A stretch of DNA of 64,000 nucleotides, taken from positions 14,500,369-14,564,368 of the forward strand of contig CM053329.1 in NCBI GenBank assembly GCA_028583605.1, in the 5' to 3' direction. The DNA is from Dastarcus helophoroides. Taxonomy: Eukaryota; Arthropoda; Insecta; Coleoptera; Bothrideridae. Positions 47,160-60,561 of the stretch are shown here, piece after piece (the stretch's first letter is position 1; each line of letters begins with the position of its first letter). The position numbers and the translations under genes are program-made. Under the pieces are notes generated by a model. The model saw only the letters and a program-made list of their open reading frames with translations. It searched no databases and was not told the origin of the DNA.

Positions 47160-48880
47160 GAATAAACATTTTGAGTTTAAATTGCAAATTGTAAAAAAAT
47201 GTGTAAATTTAGAAAAACATTTTTAAAGAAATAGTTCAAGTTTTAAATCGAAATTTCAAGAAAAAATTGAATTTTAGGGATAAAAGTCGGATTTTCAAAA
47301 AAAGGTGGCGATTGTTCGCAGCTGTATCGAAATTTTAAAAAAGAGTACCTTTTTTTTGGAAAAATAATCAACATTTTAAGAAAAAATTCGAATTTATTAA
47401 ATTATATAGTTTTGAAAGTTGAAGTATAAAATACTACGTTAAAATCTTAAGAAAAAGTCGTAAATTTCGAGAAACATTGGGAATTTAAATTTATTTCAGA
47501 CTTTAATTTGAAGTTTTGAGAAAGAATTGAAGATGTCGAGAAAAAATCCAAAATCGCGAGAAAAAATTCGAAATTTTAAGAAAAAATCGAATTTTAGCGT
47601 TAAAAGCCAGATTTTTAAACAAGGGCGGCGATTGTTGAGAACTGTATACAAATTTAAGCAAAGAGTACATTTTTTTAGGAAAATAGTGGACATTTTCAGG
47701 AAAAATTCGAATTTATCAAATAACAGTATTTTGAAAGTTGAAGTAAAAAATACTACGTTTAAATCTTAAGAAAAAAGTCGTAAATTTCGAGAAACATTAA
47801 AAATTTAAAACTATTTTAGATTTTGATTCGAAGTTTTGAGAAAAAATTGAAGATGTCAAGAAAAAATCCAAAATCGCGAGGAAAAATTTGAAATTTCAAG
47901 AAGAAACCGAAATTTAGCCTTAAAAGTCAGATTTTTAAAAAAAGGCAGCCATTGTTTAGAAGTGTATCTAAATTTAAGAAAAGAGTACAATTTTTTGGGA
48001 AAATAGTCGACATTTTAAGGAAAAATTCGAATTTATCAAATAACAGTATTTTGAAAGTTGAAGTAAATAATACTACGTTTAAATCTTAAGAAAAAGTCGT
48101 AAATTTCAAGAAACATTGAAAATTTAAAACTATTTTAGATTTTGATTCGAGGTTTTGAGAAAAAATTGAAGATGTCAAGAAAAAATCCAAAACCGCGAGG
48201 AAAAATTTGAAATTTCAAGAAAAAATCGAAATTTAGCCTTAAAAGTCAGATTTTTAAAAAAAAGCAGCCATTGTTTAGAAGTGTATCTAAATTTAAGAAA
48301 AGAGTACAATTTTTTGGGAAAATAGTCGACATTTTAAGGAAAAATTCGAATTTATCAAATAACTGTATTTTGAAAGTTGAAGTAAATAATACTACGTTTA
48401 AATCTTAAGAAAAAGTCGTGAATTTCGAGAAACATTGAAAATTTAAAACTATTTTAGATTTTGATTCGAGGTTTTGAGAAAAAATTGAAGATGTCAAGAA
48501 AAAATCCAAAATCGCGAGGAAATATTTGAAATTTCAAGAAAAAATCGAAATTTAGCCTTAAAAGTCAGATTTTTAAAAAAAGGCAGCCATTATTTCAGAA
48601 GTGTATCTAAATTTAAGAAAAGAGTACAATTTTTTGGGAAAACAGTCGACATTTTAAGGAAAAATTCGAATTTATTAAATAACATAGTTTTGAAAGTTGA
48701 AGTATAAAATACCACATTTAAATCTCAAGAAAAAGTCGTAAATTTTGAGAAAACATTAAAAATTTAAAACCATTTTGGACTTTGATTCGAAGTTATGAGA
48801 AAAAATTGAAAATGTCAAGAAAAAATCAAAAATCGCAAAAAAAAATTCGAAATTTCGAGAAATAATCCAAATTCGGGAAT
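47160..48880 (-). repeat. Satellite array with a 320-bp higher-order unit, about five copies
   Basis: The landmark TTGAAGATGTCAAGAAAAAA recurs at 47527, 47847, 48166, 48485 and 48806, with spacings of 319-321 bp. Each unit also contains GGCAGCCATTGTTTAGAAGT and ACAGTATTTTGAAAGTTGAA blocks. Copies near the centre are almost identical, so this array expanded more recently than most others here. Confidence 0.92.
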
Positions 48881-49240
48881 AACAATTTTGAGGTCAATAG
48901 AAAAGATATAGGTTCTGAAACAAAATCAAAATCGAAGTCAAAAATTAAAACAAAAAACATTTCTAAAAATTAAAAATTACCAGAAAACCAAACAAATTTC
49001 ATTAAAAGTTTTGTTTTTTCAAATGTTAAGTTTCTTGTCAAAGTTCGGTATTCCTGAAGTTGCGTGTTTTTTTCTTGAAATTCGAATGCCAAAAATTTTC
49101 AATCATAAAATGTTAAGAAGCTCAAATTTTCTATAAAACGCTTCAAAACTATAAAAAAATTGGAAATATGAATTTTGATAATTTTTATCTAAATTAAAAG
49201 TATAAATTCCGATTTTTTCATAACATCTTGATTATAAAGC
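48881..49240 (-). repeat. Satellite edge, decayed
   Basis: AT-rich decayed units leading to the LTR-like repeat. No gene. Confidence 0.5.
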
Positions 49241-49247
49241 TTAATAT

Positions 49248-51730
49248 TGTAGCGAAATGTAAATTATAGAATTTAGTACATAAGAACATTTTCTAGAAAG
49301 ATCTGATAAGGAGAAAGCGACCGCGATAACGAAGCAAACGGCAGATAAGCGTTCCAGAAATTTCGGCAAAGGATAAGCCTTATTTGTGGGATTTTTCTAG
49401 AACCTGGGAGCCAAAACTATATAAGGCGGTCGCCTTTCCCTCGAGTCAGTAAAGCTAGGGTTTCCTACAGAACGGTAACATAAAAGATTGACCGTAATGT
49501 TACGTCGAGTGACGTCACCAAAAACCGTGCACGTGCTTCTAATAGGCAGTGTTTTCCTACAGAACGTTAGGGGCTACCGCTGCGAAAAATTACGTCGACC
49601 CCACTTTCGAAGCGACCGCTGTGTACGGTGAGGATACTGCAAGCACGATACGTTACGTTGCCATTTTACGTTGGAATGTAGCTGCTATGATTTATTTAAC
49701 TTTTTTATTATTATGTGCATATGCGGGATGTTTTATATAATATTATATCTTCCTTTTATATTATTCAATTATTATTAAATAAAAAGCTTGAAAATACCAA
49801 ATGACATAGAATTTGTTCTTCAATATGATGAAAAATTTCCATACTTTTCGAAACAATTTTAAAATTTTACAGACATAATCTTTAAACTAACTAAAAGACT
49901 AAGAAAATATTTAATTAGGTATATGTCAGTTTATAAATTGACATCTTTAGAGTTTTTATTCGTGTTTATTGCAACATTACTTTCTGAAGGATTTTTTGTT
50001 GAAAATTTTGTCAATACCTCAGTCTTCTCCAGGAATTTCAATTTAATGTAAACAATATTTTGAAATAATTACCATAGCAATAGTCCCTTGGCCTGCGGGG
50101 ATTCTAATGGTTGTAAACAGGCAATTAGAGTATTAGAACAAATCTGTTGTGAATAAATGTAGTTTGTGACTACTAAAAAAATTATAGAAAATTAGAACAA
50201 ATCGTGACAACTTTACAGCCCTAGTCTCGGCCGACGTACTCTACTGCAACGCTTTTCTTACTTTACATCAATGTTCACCGTCTAGGGTTTCCTACAAAAC
50301 GGCAACGTCAAAGAACGGCCTTTATTTGACCGCCGCTTTATGCCATGCAGCGGTCGAGGGCAGAACGGTCGCCTTGACGGTGAACATTGATGTAAAGTAA
50401 GTAAAGCGTTGCAGTAGAGTACGTCGGCCGAGACTAGGGCTGTAGAATTGTCACAATTTGAGCTGTATTGTTCTAATGATTCACAGCAGATTTGTCCTTA
50501 TAATTGCTTGTTTATAACCATCAGAATCCCCACAGGCCAAGGGATTATTATTACCATAATAATTTCATAACATTGTTTACATTGACGAATCTGAAGTATT
50601 GAAAAAAGTTTCAAATAAAAATTGTTCAGAATGTAATTTTCCAATGAACATGAATAAAAACTAAAGATACCATATCAATATCTTTTTATTATAATGCAAA
50701 ATTTCCCAAAAGAGGTACAAATTTCATAAACATCCTTTATTTCTTGGTAAAAATTCCCCCCAGACTTTTTTCCTAGAACAAAGTTTTCGATTAACATGTC
50801 CTTGAATATTTTTAATCAAAATAAAAAGAAAAAAAAATCAGGCTACTGATTTTTTTTCAAAATAGATAAGGTTTTCATTTTTATTCGTTAATAACTAATT
50901 TCTTCTTAACTTTTTTTGTCCGATGAATGGTTTTTGATAAAAAAATAAAATAAAATAAATTTCTTTGCATTTCAATGAGCCCTTGATATCCTTTTCTACA
51001 AAGTAATATGTCATTTTAAGAGAACTTTGGTCATTGTGGATTATTAGGGAAAATTTATGTTAGATAAATTAGATGTACATGTTTTTTTTTAATAAGTATT
51101 TTTAATAGTTAACAAACCCATAGCATGAAATAAGTCAACATAATGATTTTTTAAAAGTTGAGGTTGTTTATGAAATTAGTACTTGTATTTAAAAAACGCA
51201 GTGACTTGCCATTTTTTTCGCTAAGATTACTCAAGGAAATGTTATTGCGGAGATATAATATTATATAAAACATCCTACATATGCACATAATAATAAAAAA
51301 GTTAAATAAATCATAGCAGCTACATTCCAACGTAAAATGGCAACGTAACGTATTAAATCCTGCTTGCAGTATCCTCACCGTACACAGCGGTCGCTTCGAA
51401 AGTGGGGTCGACGTACAATTTCGCAGCGGGAGCCCCTAACGTTCTGTAGGAAAACACTGCCTATTAGAACACTGCACGGTTTTTGGTGACGTCACTCGAC
51501 GTAACATTACGGTCGCTCTTTTACGTTACCGTTCTGTAGGAAACCCTAACTTAAAGCTGCGGTCAAATAAAGACCGTTCTTGTATGGTTGCCGTTTTGTA
51601 GGAAACCCTAGCCTTAGAGTCAGTGTGTTATTAGTGAGTTAGTAATTAGAAGTAAATAAGTGAGTTAATTGTTCAGTTGTAGTGTTCCAAGTTTAGTTTT
51701 CAAATAAAGTGGGTATTATTCAGCAAGTGT
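49248..51730 (+). mobile_element. Solo-LTR-like repeat, copy 3, split by a 2.17-kb palindromic element
   Basis: The left part (49248-49450) carries the GCGACCGCGATAACGAAG and CAGATAAGCG blocks, TTCTAGAACC and a CTATATAAGGCGGTCGCC TATA region. The right part (51617-51730) carries GTTAGT-rich sequence, AGTGTTCCAAG and a CAAATAAAG signal. Order and content match the LTR copies at 31.2 and 40.5 kb. It is the most diverged of the three. Confidence 0.65.
49451..51616. mobile_element. Palindromic (foldback-type) DNA transposon with 8-bp target duplication
   Basis: Terminal inverted repeats start AAAGCTAGGGTTTCCTACAG and extend about 295 bp (49451-49745 with 51250-51616). A second, inner palindrome covers about 49920-50760 around a centre near 50340. 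Unmatched interior segments lie at 49746-49920 and 50760-51250. The short GGGTTTCCTACA end motif is repeated within the inner palindrome (50285). GAGTCAGT flanks both sides (49443-49450, 51617-51624), an 8-bp duplication as made by hAT and P-type elements. The mirrored frames at 49549-49740 and 51151-51378 have no recognised motif. No transposase. Confidence 0.8.
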
Positions 51731-51839
51731 TCGAACCGATAAGTCCACAACCATATTAAGTCTTTGGCTTAGTTACCGTTAAGGTTGAAATTTACTAGTT
51801 AAAGACATGTTTCTGAGAGAAAATTGCAAAAATTAAAGA

Positions 51840-54800
51840 TGACACTCAAAAATTTGAGTACAAACCAAATTCTGAGAAAAACTTGGACAATTTAGACAAA
51901 ATTCATAATTGAACCTTTTTCCAAATTGAGGATTCAGTCAAACCTTGAGTAAATTAATTAATTCTAAGTTAAGTTAAAACTGGAAATCTCCAAATAAATA
52001 TATTTATACTCCATTTTTTTTAATCTTAAAGGTAATTAATATTTTCCAATTATCAATTGAAAATCAAATTTTTAAATCTTAACCTAACCTTACCTATAGA
52101 ACTTCGACAAAAAAGACACAATTCTGAGAATACTTGCAACAAAATGAATGTTATGAAAAATCGAAATTCCTAAAAAAATACGAAATTTCGAGAAAAAGTC
52201 GACATTTTCCAGGAAAAGTTTAATTTTTATAAAAAAAGTCAATTATGAGAAGTTTGAAAAAATCTGTCAAATTTAAAATGTTGAAAAAAAAACGAAATTC
52301 AAAAGTTTGAAATTTCAAAAGTTCGAGATTTCTGAAAAAAAATTGAAATTTCTCATTTTCATAAAAATATTGGAAACTTGAGAACCAATTGAACGAGAAC
52401 AAGACGAATTTAAAAGGATTTTCAATTTTCTAAGAAGAGAAATTTTAAGAAAAGTTGTACAATTTAGGAGAAAAGAAGTTTGAAAATAGACTCAAAATTT
52501 TGAGAAAAGCAACAAACTAAAAATCAAAATACGTCGAGTGCAAATTTTAAGTAAAAAAAGTTATGATCTTTGGGATTAAAATTAAAAAGAAGACGAAATT
52601 TCGAGGAAAAAGACGAAACTTTATGGAAAATGGAATCTCCATTCTCGAGAAAAATGGAGAAAATTTTCAAAAAAGTGTCAAATTTTGAGAGCAAAGGAAT
52701 TGGGAATATAAAAATTTTGAAAAATATTTAAATTTTGAGAAAATGGTCAAACAATTTAGAAAACAAAACGAACCGAAAAAAATCGAAATTTCGAAAATTT
52801 CCTGTTTTCATTAAAAAAATCGATACTTGGTACCTGATTGAACTAAGGAAAACAAAACGAATTGAAAAACATTTACAATTCATGCAATAAGGTCCACTTT
52901 AGACAAAAAGGAAACTGAAAAAAGTTCAATTTCGACGAAAAAGGCAAAATTCTGAGAATCTTGCAACAAATTGAATGTTATAAAAAATCAAAATTAGTAA
53001 AAATTACGAAATTTCGAGAAAAAAAGTGGACATTTTTCAGGCACAGCTAAATTTTTATAAAAAAAGTCAATTTTGAGAAATAAGAAAAAATCTGTCAAAT
53101 TTAAAATTATGAAAAAAAAAGACGAAATTCAAAAGTACGAAATTTTGAAAGTTCGAGATTTCGGAAATAAGATCGAAATTTTCCATTTTCACAAAAACAT
53201 TCGAAACTTGAGAACTGATTGAAGGAACACAAGACGAATTTAAAAGGAATGACAATTTTCTAAAAAGAGCAATTTAAAGAAAAGTTGTACAATTTAGAAA
53301 GAAAAATAGAAGTTTAAAAGTAGACACAAAATTTTGAGAAAATCAACAAACTAAAAATCAAAATACGTCGAGTGCAATTTTTAAGCAAAAAAGTTACGAG
53401 CTTCGGGATTAAAATTAAAAGGAAGACTAAATTTTGAGGAAAAAGACGAAACTTTACGGAAAAAGAAATCTCCATTTTCGAGAAAAATAGTGAAAATTTT
53501 CCAAAAAGTGTCAAATTTTGAGAGCAAAGGAATTGGGAATATAAAAATTTTGAAAAATATTTAAATTTTGAGAAAATGGTCAAACAATTTAGAAAAGAAA
53601 ACGAACCGAAAAAAATCGAAATTTCGAAAATTTCCTGTTTTCATTAAAAAAATCGATACTTGGTACCTGATTGAACTAAGGAAAACAAGACGAATTGAAA
53701 AACATTTACAATTCATGATATAAGGTCCACTTTAGACAAAAAGGAAACTGAAAAAAGTTCAATTTCGACGAAAAAGACAAAATTCTGAGAATCTTGCAAC
53801 AAATTGAATGTTATAAAAAATCAAAATTAGTAAAAAATACGAAATTTCGAGAAAAAAAGTAGACATTTTTCAGGCACAGCTAAATTTTTATAAAAAAAGT
53901 CAATTTTGAGAAATAAGAAAAAATCTGTCAAATTTAAAATTATGAAAAAAAAAAGACGAAATTCAAAAGTACGAAATTTTGAAAGTTCGAGATTTCGGAA
54001 ATAAGATCGAAATTTTCCATTTTCACAAAAACATTCGAAACTTGAAAACTGATTGAAGGAACACAAGACGAATTTAAAAGGAATGACAATTTTCTAAAAA
54101 GAGCAATTTAAAGAAAAGTTGTACAATTTAGAAAGAAAAATAGAAGTTTAAAAGTAGACACAAAATTTTGAGAAAATCAACAAACTACAAATCAAAATAC
54201 GTCGAGTGCAATTTTTAAACAAAAAAGTTACGAGCTTCGGGATTAAAATTAAAAAGAAGACAAAATTTTGAGGAAAAAGACGAAACTTTACGGAAAATGA
54301 AATCTCCATTTTCGAGAAAAATAGTGAAAATTTTCCAAAAAGTGTCAAATTTTGAGAGCAAAGGAATTGGGAATATAAAAATTTTGAAAAATATTTAAAT
54401 TTTGAGAAAATAGTCAAGTAATTTAGAAAAGAAAGCGGACCGAAAAAAATCGAAATTTCTAAAATATCCTGTTTTCATGAAAAAATCGAAACTTGGTAAC
54501 TGATTTAACTAAGGAGAACAAAACAAATTTAGAAAGATTTACAATTTTCTAAAAAAATCAATTTAAAGACAACTTAGAAAGGAAAAAATAAGTTTGAAAA
54601 TAGACTCAAAATTTTGAGAAAATCAACAAACTAAAAATCAAAATATGTCGAGTGCAAATTTTAAGTGAAAAAAAGTTATGAGCTTTGGGATTAAAATTAA
54701 AAAGAAGACAAAGTTTCGAGGAAAAAGACGAAACTTTATGGAAAAAAATGTATAACTTCGAGAAAAAAATGGAGTCAATATGTTGAGAAATTTGTTGAAC

Positions 54801-55720
54801 CAAAAGTCAAAAGTCATAGAATGGCATTTTTAATCAAGAACCAGCAAAAAAAACTGATAAAATAAAAAAACAGAAGCTCAAGAGGAAGGGGAGAATTTAT
54901 ATTTGGGAAAAATGGAATCTGGACTTTTGAAAATGGTACACATTTAAAAAAAGTTCCAAATATTAAGAAGAATGGTCAAATAATATTGAAAAAAAATTCT
55001 AAAAATTCTAAATTTCTAAGGCTCAAATGACAAATCAAAATTTTCAGATAGTGAGATTTAAAAAAAATTAGTTTTGAGAATAACTTCCAAAAAAAAGATA
55101 CATTTCGAGAAAAGAGTCGAAATTCGTAGAAGCATAAAACGACGAATTTTGGGAAATTAGTTAAACTGGCTTGAAGTTGGACTTAAATAATAATCGACAG
55201 TCAATATTTCAGAAATGAGGCGAAATTTTTAATTTGATTTTTTTTTGACTTTGTTTTTGAAAGCAAGGACAACATTTCGAGGGAATGAACAAAATTTGGA
55301 GCAAAAACTCGCAAGCAAATTATAATATTGTCATTTATAAAAAAGTTGACTTTTGGAAATTAATCGAAATTTTGGAAAAAGAAAATACGAATTTTGAGAA
55401 AAAGTGAGAATCGGTTTATTTTTTTTAACATTTAAATTATTACTTTTCTTCAAATGATAACTATTTTTTTAAAACATTGATTAAATTTCCAGCAAAAGGT
55501 CAATTTTCGACGAACAAATCAATACAAATAAACAAAACAACCTTCCAGAAAGTCGAATTGAAACAAAATATACAAATTTTTAATAGAAAAGCTGAATTTC
55601 GAAAAGCAGGTAGGCGAAAAATATCTAAAGAAAAGGGGGAAATTTGGGAAAAAAATCTAGATTTTATAAAGTAAAACAAATGTTCTGCAAAAGTCGAATT
55701 TTGAAACTAAAGTCGAAATT
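51840..55720 (-). repeat. Satellite array with an 834-bp higher-order unit
   Basis: Landmarks recur at near-constant spacing: AAAATTACGAAATTTCGAG-type at about 52165, 52996 and 53830, and AAGGAATTGGGAATATAAAA at 52695, 53528 and 54362, so periods are about 832-834 bp. At least three copies are clear, with a partial fourth from about 54600. The central two are nearly identical, which is why minus-strand frames at 53314-53583 and 54148-54417 encode almost the same sequence. From about 54830 the array is more decayed. Confidence 0.92.
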
Positions 55721-55729
55721 AGTGAAAAT

Positions 55730-57005
55730 GAAATTTGAGAAAACTAAAAAGTAGGAGTCATTGGTTAAATGCATGTTTTTCTTTGATTGCATGAGAAAAA
55801 GAAGGCATTGGCCCCATTCAACCCCACCATGATTGCCCCCATCATCGAAACCAAAGACATTTCGTTCGTTGTTCTGTATCTGATTTTATTAATTGTGTTG
55901 GTTGGATGTCAAGTGTCTCAAATTTTATATAAATTAAAATATTCAAAAATAGAAAACGTTTATTGCATCTTAATCACGTTGCTATGATGAAGGAAAACTG
56001 AGTGAGAGATTTATTTTAAAATGGAACTATTTTGTGTACATTTTCATAACTGTATATTGGCCTTTGGAGCTTAAGGAATGCTGGACACTGGACATATTAC
56101 CAATTATACAAAAAATGTATTACACCCAGAAATACTAATAATAAAAATTACATAGACGATTTATTTATAGTATTTTATAAAGTAAGTCATGTTAGATTGT
56201 AGTCTGGACATTGTTGACCCGAGCGAAGCAGGGGCCAGTATTTCGATGAATACAACATCTCCTAATTATTTTACAAATGAAACTTGTTTAAATACATTTA
56301 CTTAAATTATTCATACTTCAAAAAGTGCATACTTTAACCAGGAATACGATTAAATGAATAAATGAAAATATGTATCATGAATTTTCTAATAAAACTTTCA
56401 ATTTACATTGAACAATTTTATAAAATAGGAAAATTTATAATATTCAGAATTTGCAAAACCTGCTAATTTCTTAAACATTTAATGTTATATTAAATATTGA
56501 AACAAATTTGTGAGAATTTACTCTTCCTGCAAAATTTTAATTGAGGACTTCAGGTTCTATTTTGAAGCTTTGCACCGGAAGTTATTTTTGTCTTTACCTT
56601 TCACGCAGCCAAGTTCGTTGATTCTGGATTATCGATCACACGATTAGTTGATGTAATATTCAAAGTGATATTACGAATTAAAACGATTTATTCCCTCGGT
56701 ACGGATGATCGACTTTATTTTTATCCTAATGGGTGTTTGCAACCGTTAATATTTATTATAATTTACGAAACCTGGTTTAAAGACCAACCCCAAATGGCCA
56801 GTTTCCAATTTTGATATTGGAGTGTGTGTTCCTGATTAATAAATCGCGTGTAAAACTTGTTATTGTAGAGCATTGAATTTGTCTCGACCGAAAGTTGTTT
56901 ATTGTCGAGGAGCTTCGATGAAGTGCTTTATTGATCAGGAATACACGCACTGAAAAGATCAACATATTTGATGCCAGTGTGATATTTTATAACTAAGGTT
57001 GCTTC
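55730..57005. other. Unique sequence, no gene recognised
   Basis: Ordinary DNA between the satellite array and E2. The frame at 55787-55987 has a hydrophobic stretch (FVVLYLILLIVLVGCQ) but no domain match. No RNA gene or repeat. Confidence 0.5.
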
Positions 57006-57014
57006 CTCTAGTAG

Positions 57015-58260
57015 AGGGGTCGGCAAACTTTTAAACCGAAAGAGCCAGCTGCAATAAAAAAAATTGATTTCGTGATTTTTAAATAGCCACACATTTTCTG
57101 ATTTTTACATTTCATTTCAAAATTAAATCAGATAAATCAGACAAAATATGGGACAGAGACCGACTCATGTAGTCAAACGAAAATACATTCAGCCCAAAAG
57201 ACCTTTTATTGCTCAAAATTTAGACCTTCACTTCAAAACTTGCCTTTTTTTGCAATTTCGACTTTTTTAACTCTTCTCCATATTAGTCTTCTTTTGTAAT
57301 ATCTATTTTGTTCCTAAAATTAGACTTTTACCCCAACCCTTCCCTTCTCAAAACTCGACAATTTGTAAAAATGTTTACTTTTTTCTAATTCGACTCACTG
57401 GAGGATTTAACTTATGGAAGGATTCGACTTACTGGAAGATTCGACTTACTAAAAGATTAGACTTATTTCTCAAAAATTCATCTTTTGTCGTTTTTTTAAT
57501 TAAAAAAAAGTAGAAATTTAAAGTAATTAAAGATGTTACATATAGTTTTTGTAGATTTCGAACTTATTTTCAAAGTTTTCTTTTTTTGAAATTTAAATCT
57601 ATTCTCAAATTTCACTTTTTCCAAAATTACATTTTTTTCGACTTTTTGACAGGGGTCGGCAAACCGAAAGAGCCAGCCGCAATAAAAAAATTGATTTCGT
57701 GAATTTCAAAGAGCTACGAATTTTTATTTTTAATTTAACATTTTATTTCTAAATTAAATCAGATAAATCAGACAAAACATGGGACAGAGAGACAAAGGAA
57801 ACCCTTTGACTCATGCAGACAAACGAAAAAAAACCAAAAGACCTTATATTCTCAAAATTAAGACTTTTACTTCAAAATTTGCCTTGTTTTGTAGTTTTGA
57901 ATTTTTTAATTCTTCTCTTGGTCTTTTTTTTAATATCTATTTTGTTCCTAAAATAAGACTTTTACCTTAAATCTTCCTTTCTTCTCAAAACTCGACAATT
58001 TGTGAAAATGTTTAGTTTTTTCCAATTCAACTTATTGGAAAATTCGACTGATTGCTCAAAAATTCATCTTTTGTCGATGCTTCAATAAAAAAATAAAAAT
58101 TTGGAGTAATTGGAGATGTTAAGTGAAATAGTTTTTGAAGATTTTGACCTTTTTTTTCAAAGTTTTTTTTTGAAATTTAGTTCTATTCTCAAATTTTTTT
58201 TTCCCAAAATTATATTTTTTCGACTTTGTTCTAAATTGCGGCTTTTTTTCCAGAACTTTC
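57015..58260 (+). repeat. Tandem duplication of the E2 left end
   Basis: The sequence GGGGTCGGCAAAC, CCGAAAGAGCCAGC, AAATTGATTTCGTGA, CAGATAAATCAGACAAAA, AAAGACCTT and following satellite occurs at 57015-57650 and again at 57652-58240. The copies differ by many substitutions, so the duplication is old. The second has the canonical tip CAGGGGTCGGCAAACC. Confidence 0.82.
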
Positions 58261-58310
58261 TACATACTTTTTAAAATTCGTCCTTTTACCGAATTTCGAA
58301 TTTCGAATTT

Positions 58311-59590
58311 CGAATTTGCCAATAGTCCTCCAAGAGCACATTTATGAATTTTAGAGAATTTTTCATGGCCAAACAACTGAAATATTGATGAACTATTATA
58401 TGCCCCACATTTTAACTCAAAATGATTTTGAACAAGATCCCCCATGAGAACAATTGCACATTTTAGAGATTTCATGGGAAAACCTCCAGGTGAACCACCA
58501 AACATCCAAATTTTAAATATAACGTTATTTTGTCTGCGGTTCTTCAAGAAGAGAATGTTTCGTGGCAAAATAATTGGAGTACTGATGAGCTACCAAATGT
58601 CCAACATTTTAGCTCAAAATTATTTTGATCAGGAAGCACCATGGGAACTTTTGCTAATTTTAGAGAATTTTTTATGGGAAAACAATTGCAATACCGATGA
58701 ACCACCAAATTCTCAACTTTTTAATAAAATATTATTTCGCCAATGGTCCTCCAAGAGCACATTTATTTAGAAACAACTTCCGGATGAACCACCAAATACC
58801 CAAATTTTAAACATATCTTTGTTTTGCTCGTGGTTCGCCAAGAAGAGAATGTTTCATGGCAAAACAATTGAAATACTGATGAACTTCCAAATGCCCAATA
58901 TTTAAGCTTATTATTTTTTTGACTAGGATGCACCATGAGGACTTTTGCGAGTTTTAGATAAGTTTTTATGGGAAAACAATTGCAATACTGATGAACCACC
59001 AAATTCTCAACTTTTTAATAAAATATTATTTTGCCAGTAGTCCTCCAAGAGCACATTTATGAATTTTAGAGAATGTTTTATGGCCAAACAACTGAAATAT
59101 TGATTAACTATTATATGCTCCACAATTTAACTCAAAATTATTTTGAACAATATTCCCCATGAGAACAATTGCAACATTTAGAGATTTCTTGGGAAAACCT
59201 TCAGGTGAACCACCAAACACCCAAATTTTAAATATAACGTTATTTTGCCTGTGGTTCTTAAGAAGAGAATGTTTCGTGGCAAAATAATTGGATTACTGAT
59301 GAACTACCAAATGTCCAACATTTTAGCTCAAAATTATTTTGATCAGGAAGCACCATGAGAACTTTTGCTAATTTTAGAGAATTTTTTATGGGAAAACAAT
59401 TGCAATACTGATGAACCACCAAATTCTCAACTTTTTAATAAAATATTATTTTTCCAATGGTCCTCCAAGAGCACATTTCTTAAGAAACAACTTCCGGATG
59501 AACCACCAAATACCCAAATTTTAAACATATCTTTGTTTTGCTCGTGGTTCGCCAAGAAGAGAATGTTTCATAGCAAAACAATTTATTTTC
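58311..59590 (+). repeat. 716-bp higher-order tandem repeat, 1.8 copies
   Basis: GTCCTCCAAGAGCACATTTA occurs at 58325, 58748, 59041 and 59460, and GAAGAGAATGTTTCGTGGCA at 58548 and 59263. Units are about 715 bp apart and themselves consist of four related subunits of roughly 145-215 bp, each with GATGAACCACCAAAT-like and TTTTAGAGAATTTTT-like blocks. It is unrelated to the AAATTTCGAC unit. Confidence 0.88.
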
Positions 59591-60561
59591 CCCAAACTTG
59601 TCTTTTATTAAATATTTAAACTTTTATTTATTTTTTACAAATTTGAACTTGTTACGCAAAATTCGGTTTTTTTTTCGAAATTTCTGCTTTTTAAATTTGA
59701 TATAATAAAATATTTTTTGCAAGCTGCAATTTTTTTGACGAAATTTATCTACATATTTTCAAAATGTTTTAACTTAATCTCAAAATTTTACTTCCTCTGG
59801 GGAATTTTGACCTGCAATACTTCTCGAATTTTTTATATTTTTTTCAAAATTTGTTTTTTGTCCAAATTTAGCCATTTTACCCAAATATCGACTTTTTCAA
59901 AACATTTAAACTTTTGTGTATTTTCTACAAATTGGTTCGCAAAATTCTGTTTTTTTTAAATTTCGACTTTTAAAATTCGACTTTTCATTGCTTCTGCAAG
60001 CTGCGGTTTTTTGGACGAAATCGTGAATTTTCAAAACATTTGACTGAATCTCAAAATTTGATATTTTTTCCTAAAATTTGACCTTTCTCTACAGTTCGAC
60101 ATTTTTCTCGAAATTTAAAGTTATATCAACATTGTATTTTCTTTCGAAATTATTTTACCAATTCTATTAAATTTTGAATTTATCTGAACATTTGGAGTTT
60201 TTTTAATTCGTCTTGTTCTCGAAATTTCAAATTTATTCTCAAAATTTAACTGTCTCTGGAAAAATGCAATTTTTTTCTTCCGCTTTGAAAAACTTCGTTT
60301 AAAAGCTCAACGATTTTCTTTCTGAGCTTCCAGTTTTTTTACAATTGCTCTTTTCGAAATTTTACAATTTTTCACAAAATTCAAAATTTGTCTAAACATT
60401 TCAGGTTTTAAATTTGTTCTCGGTTTCAATCAATTGTCGAAATTCAACGTTTTTTTTTTTAAATTTTGTCTTTTTTGAGAACTTTTGATAAATTCATTTT
60501 TTTCGAAATTTCTTTTTTTCAAAATTCGGTATTTTCCGGAAATTTCAACTTTTATTTCGAA

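Noticed and set aside
47160..48880. CRISPR-like array of regular repeats
   Set aside because: Units are 320 bp without short repeat/spacer alternation, the DNA is clearly eukaryotic, and no cas genes are present.
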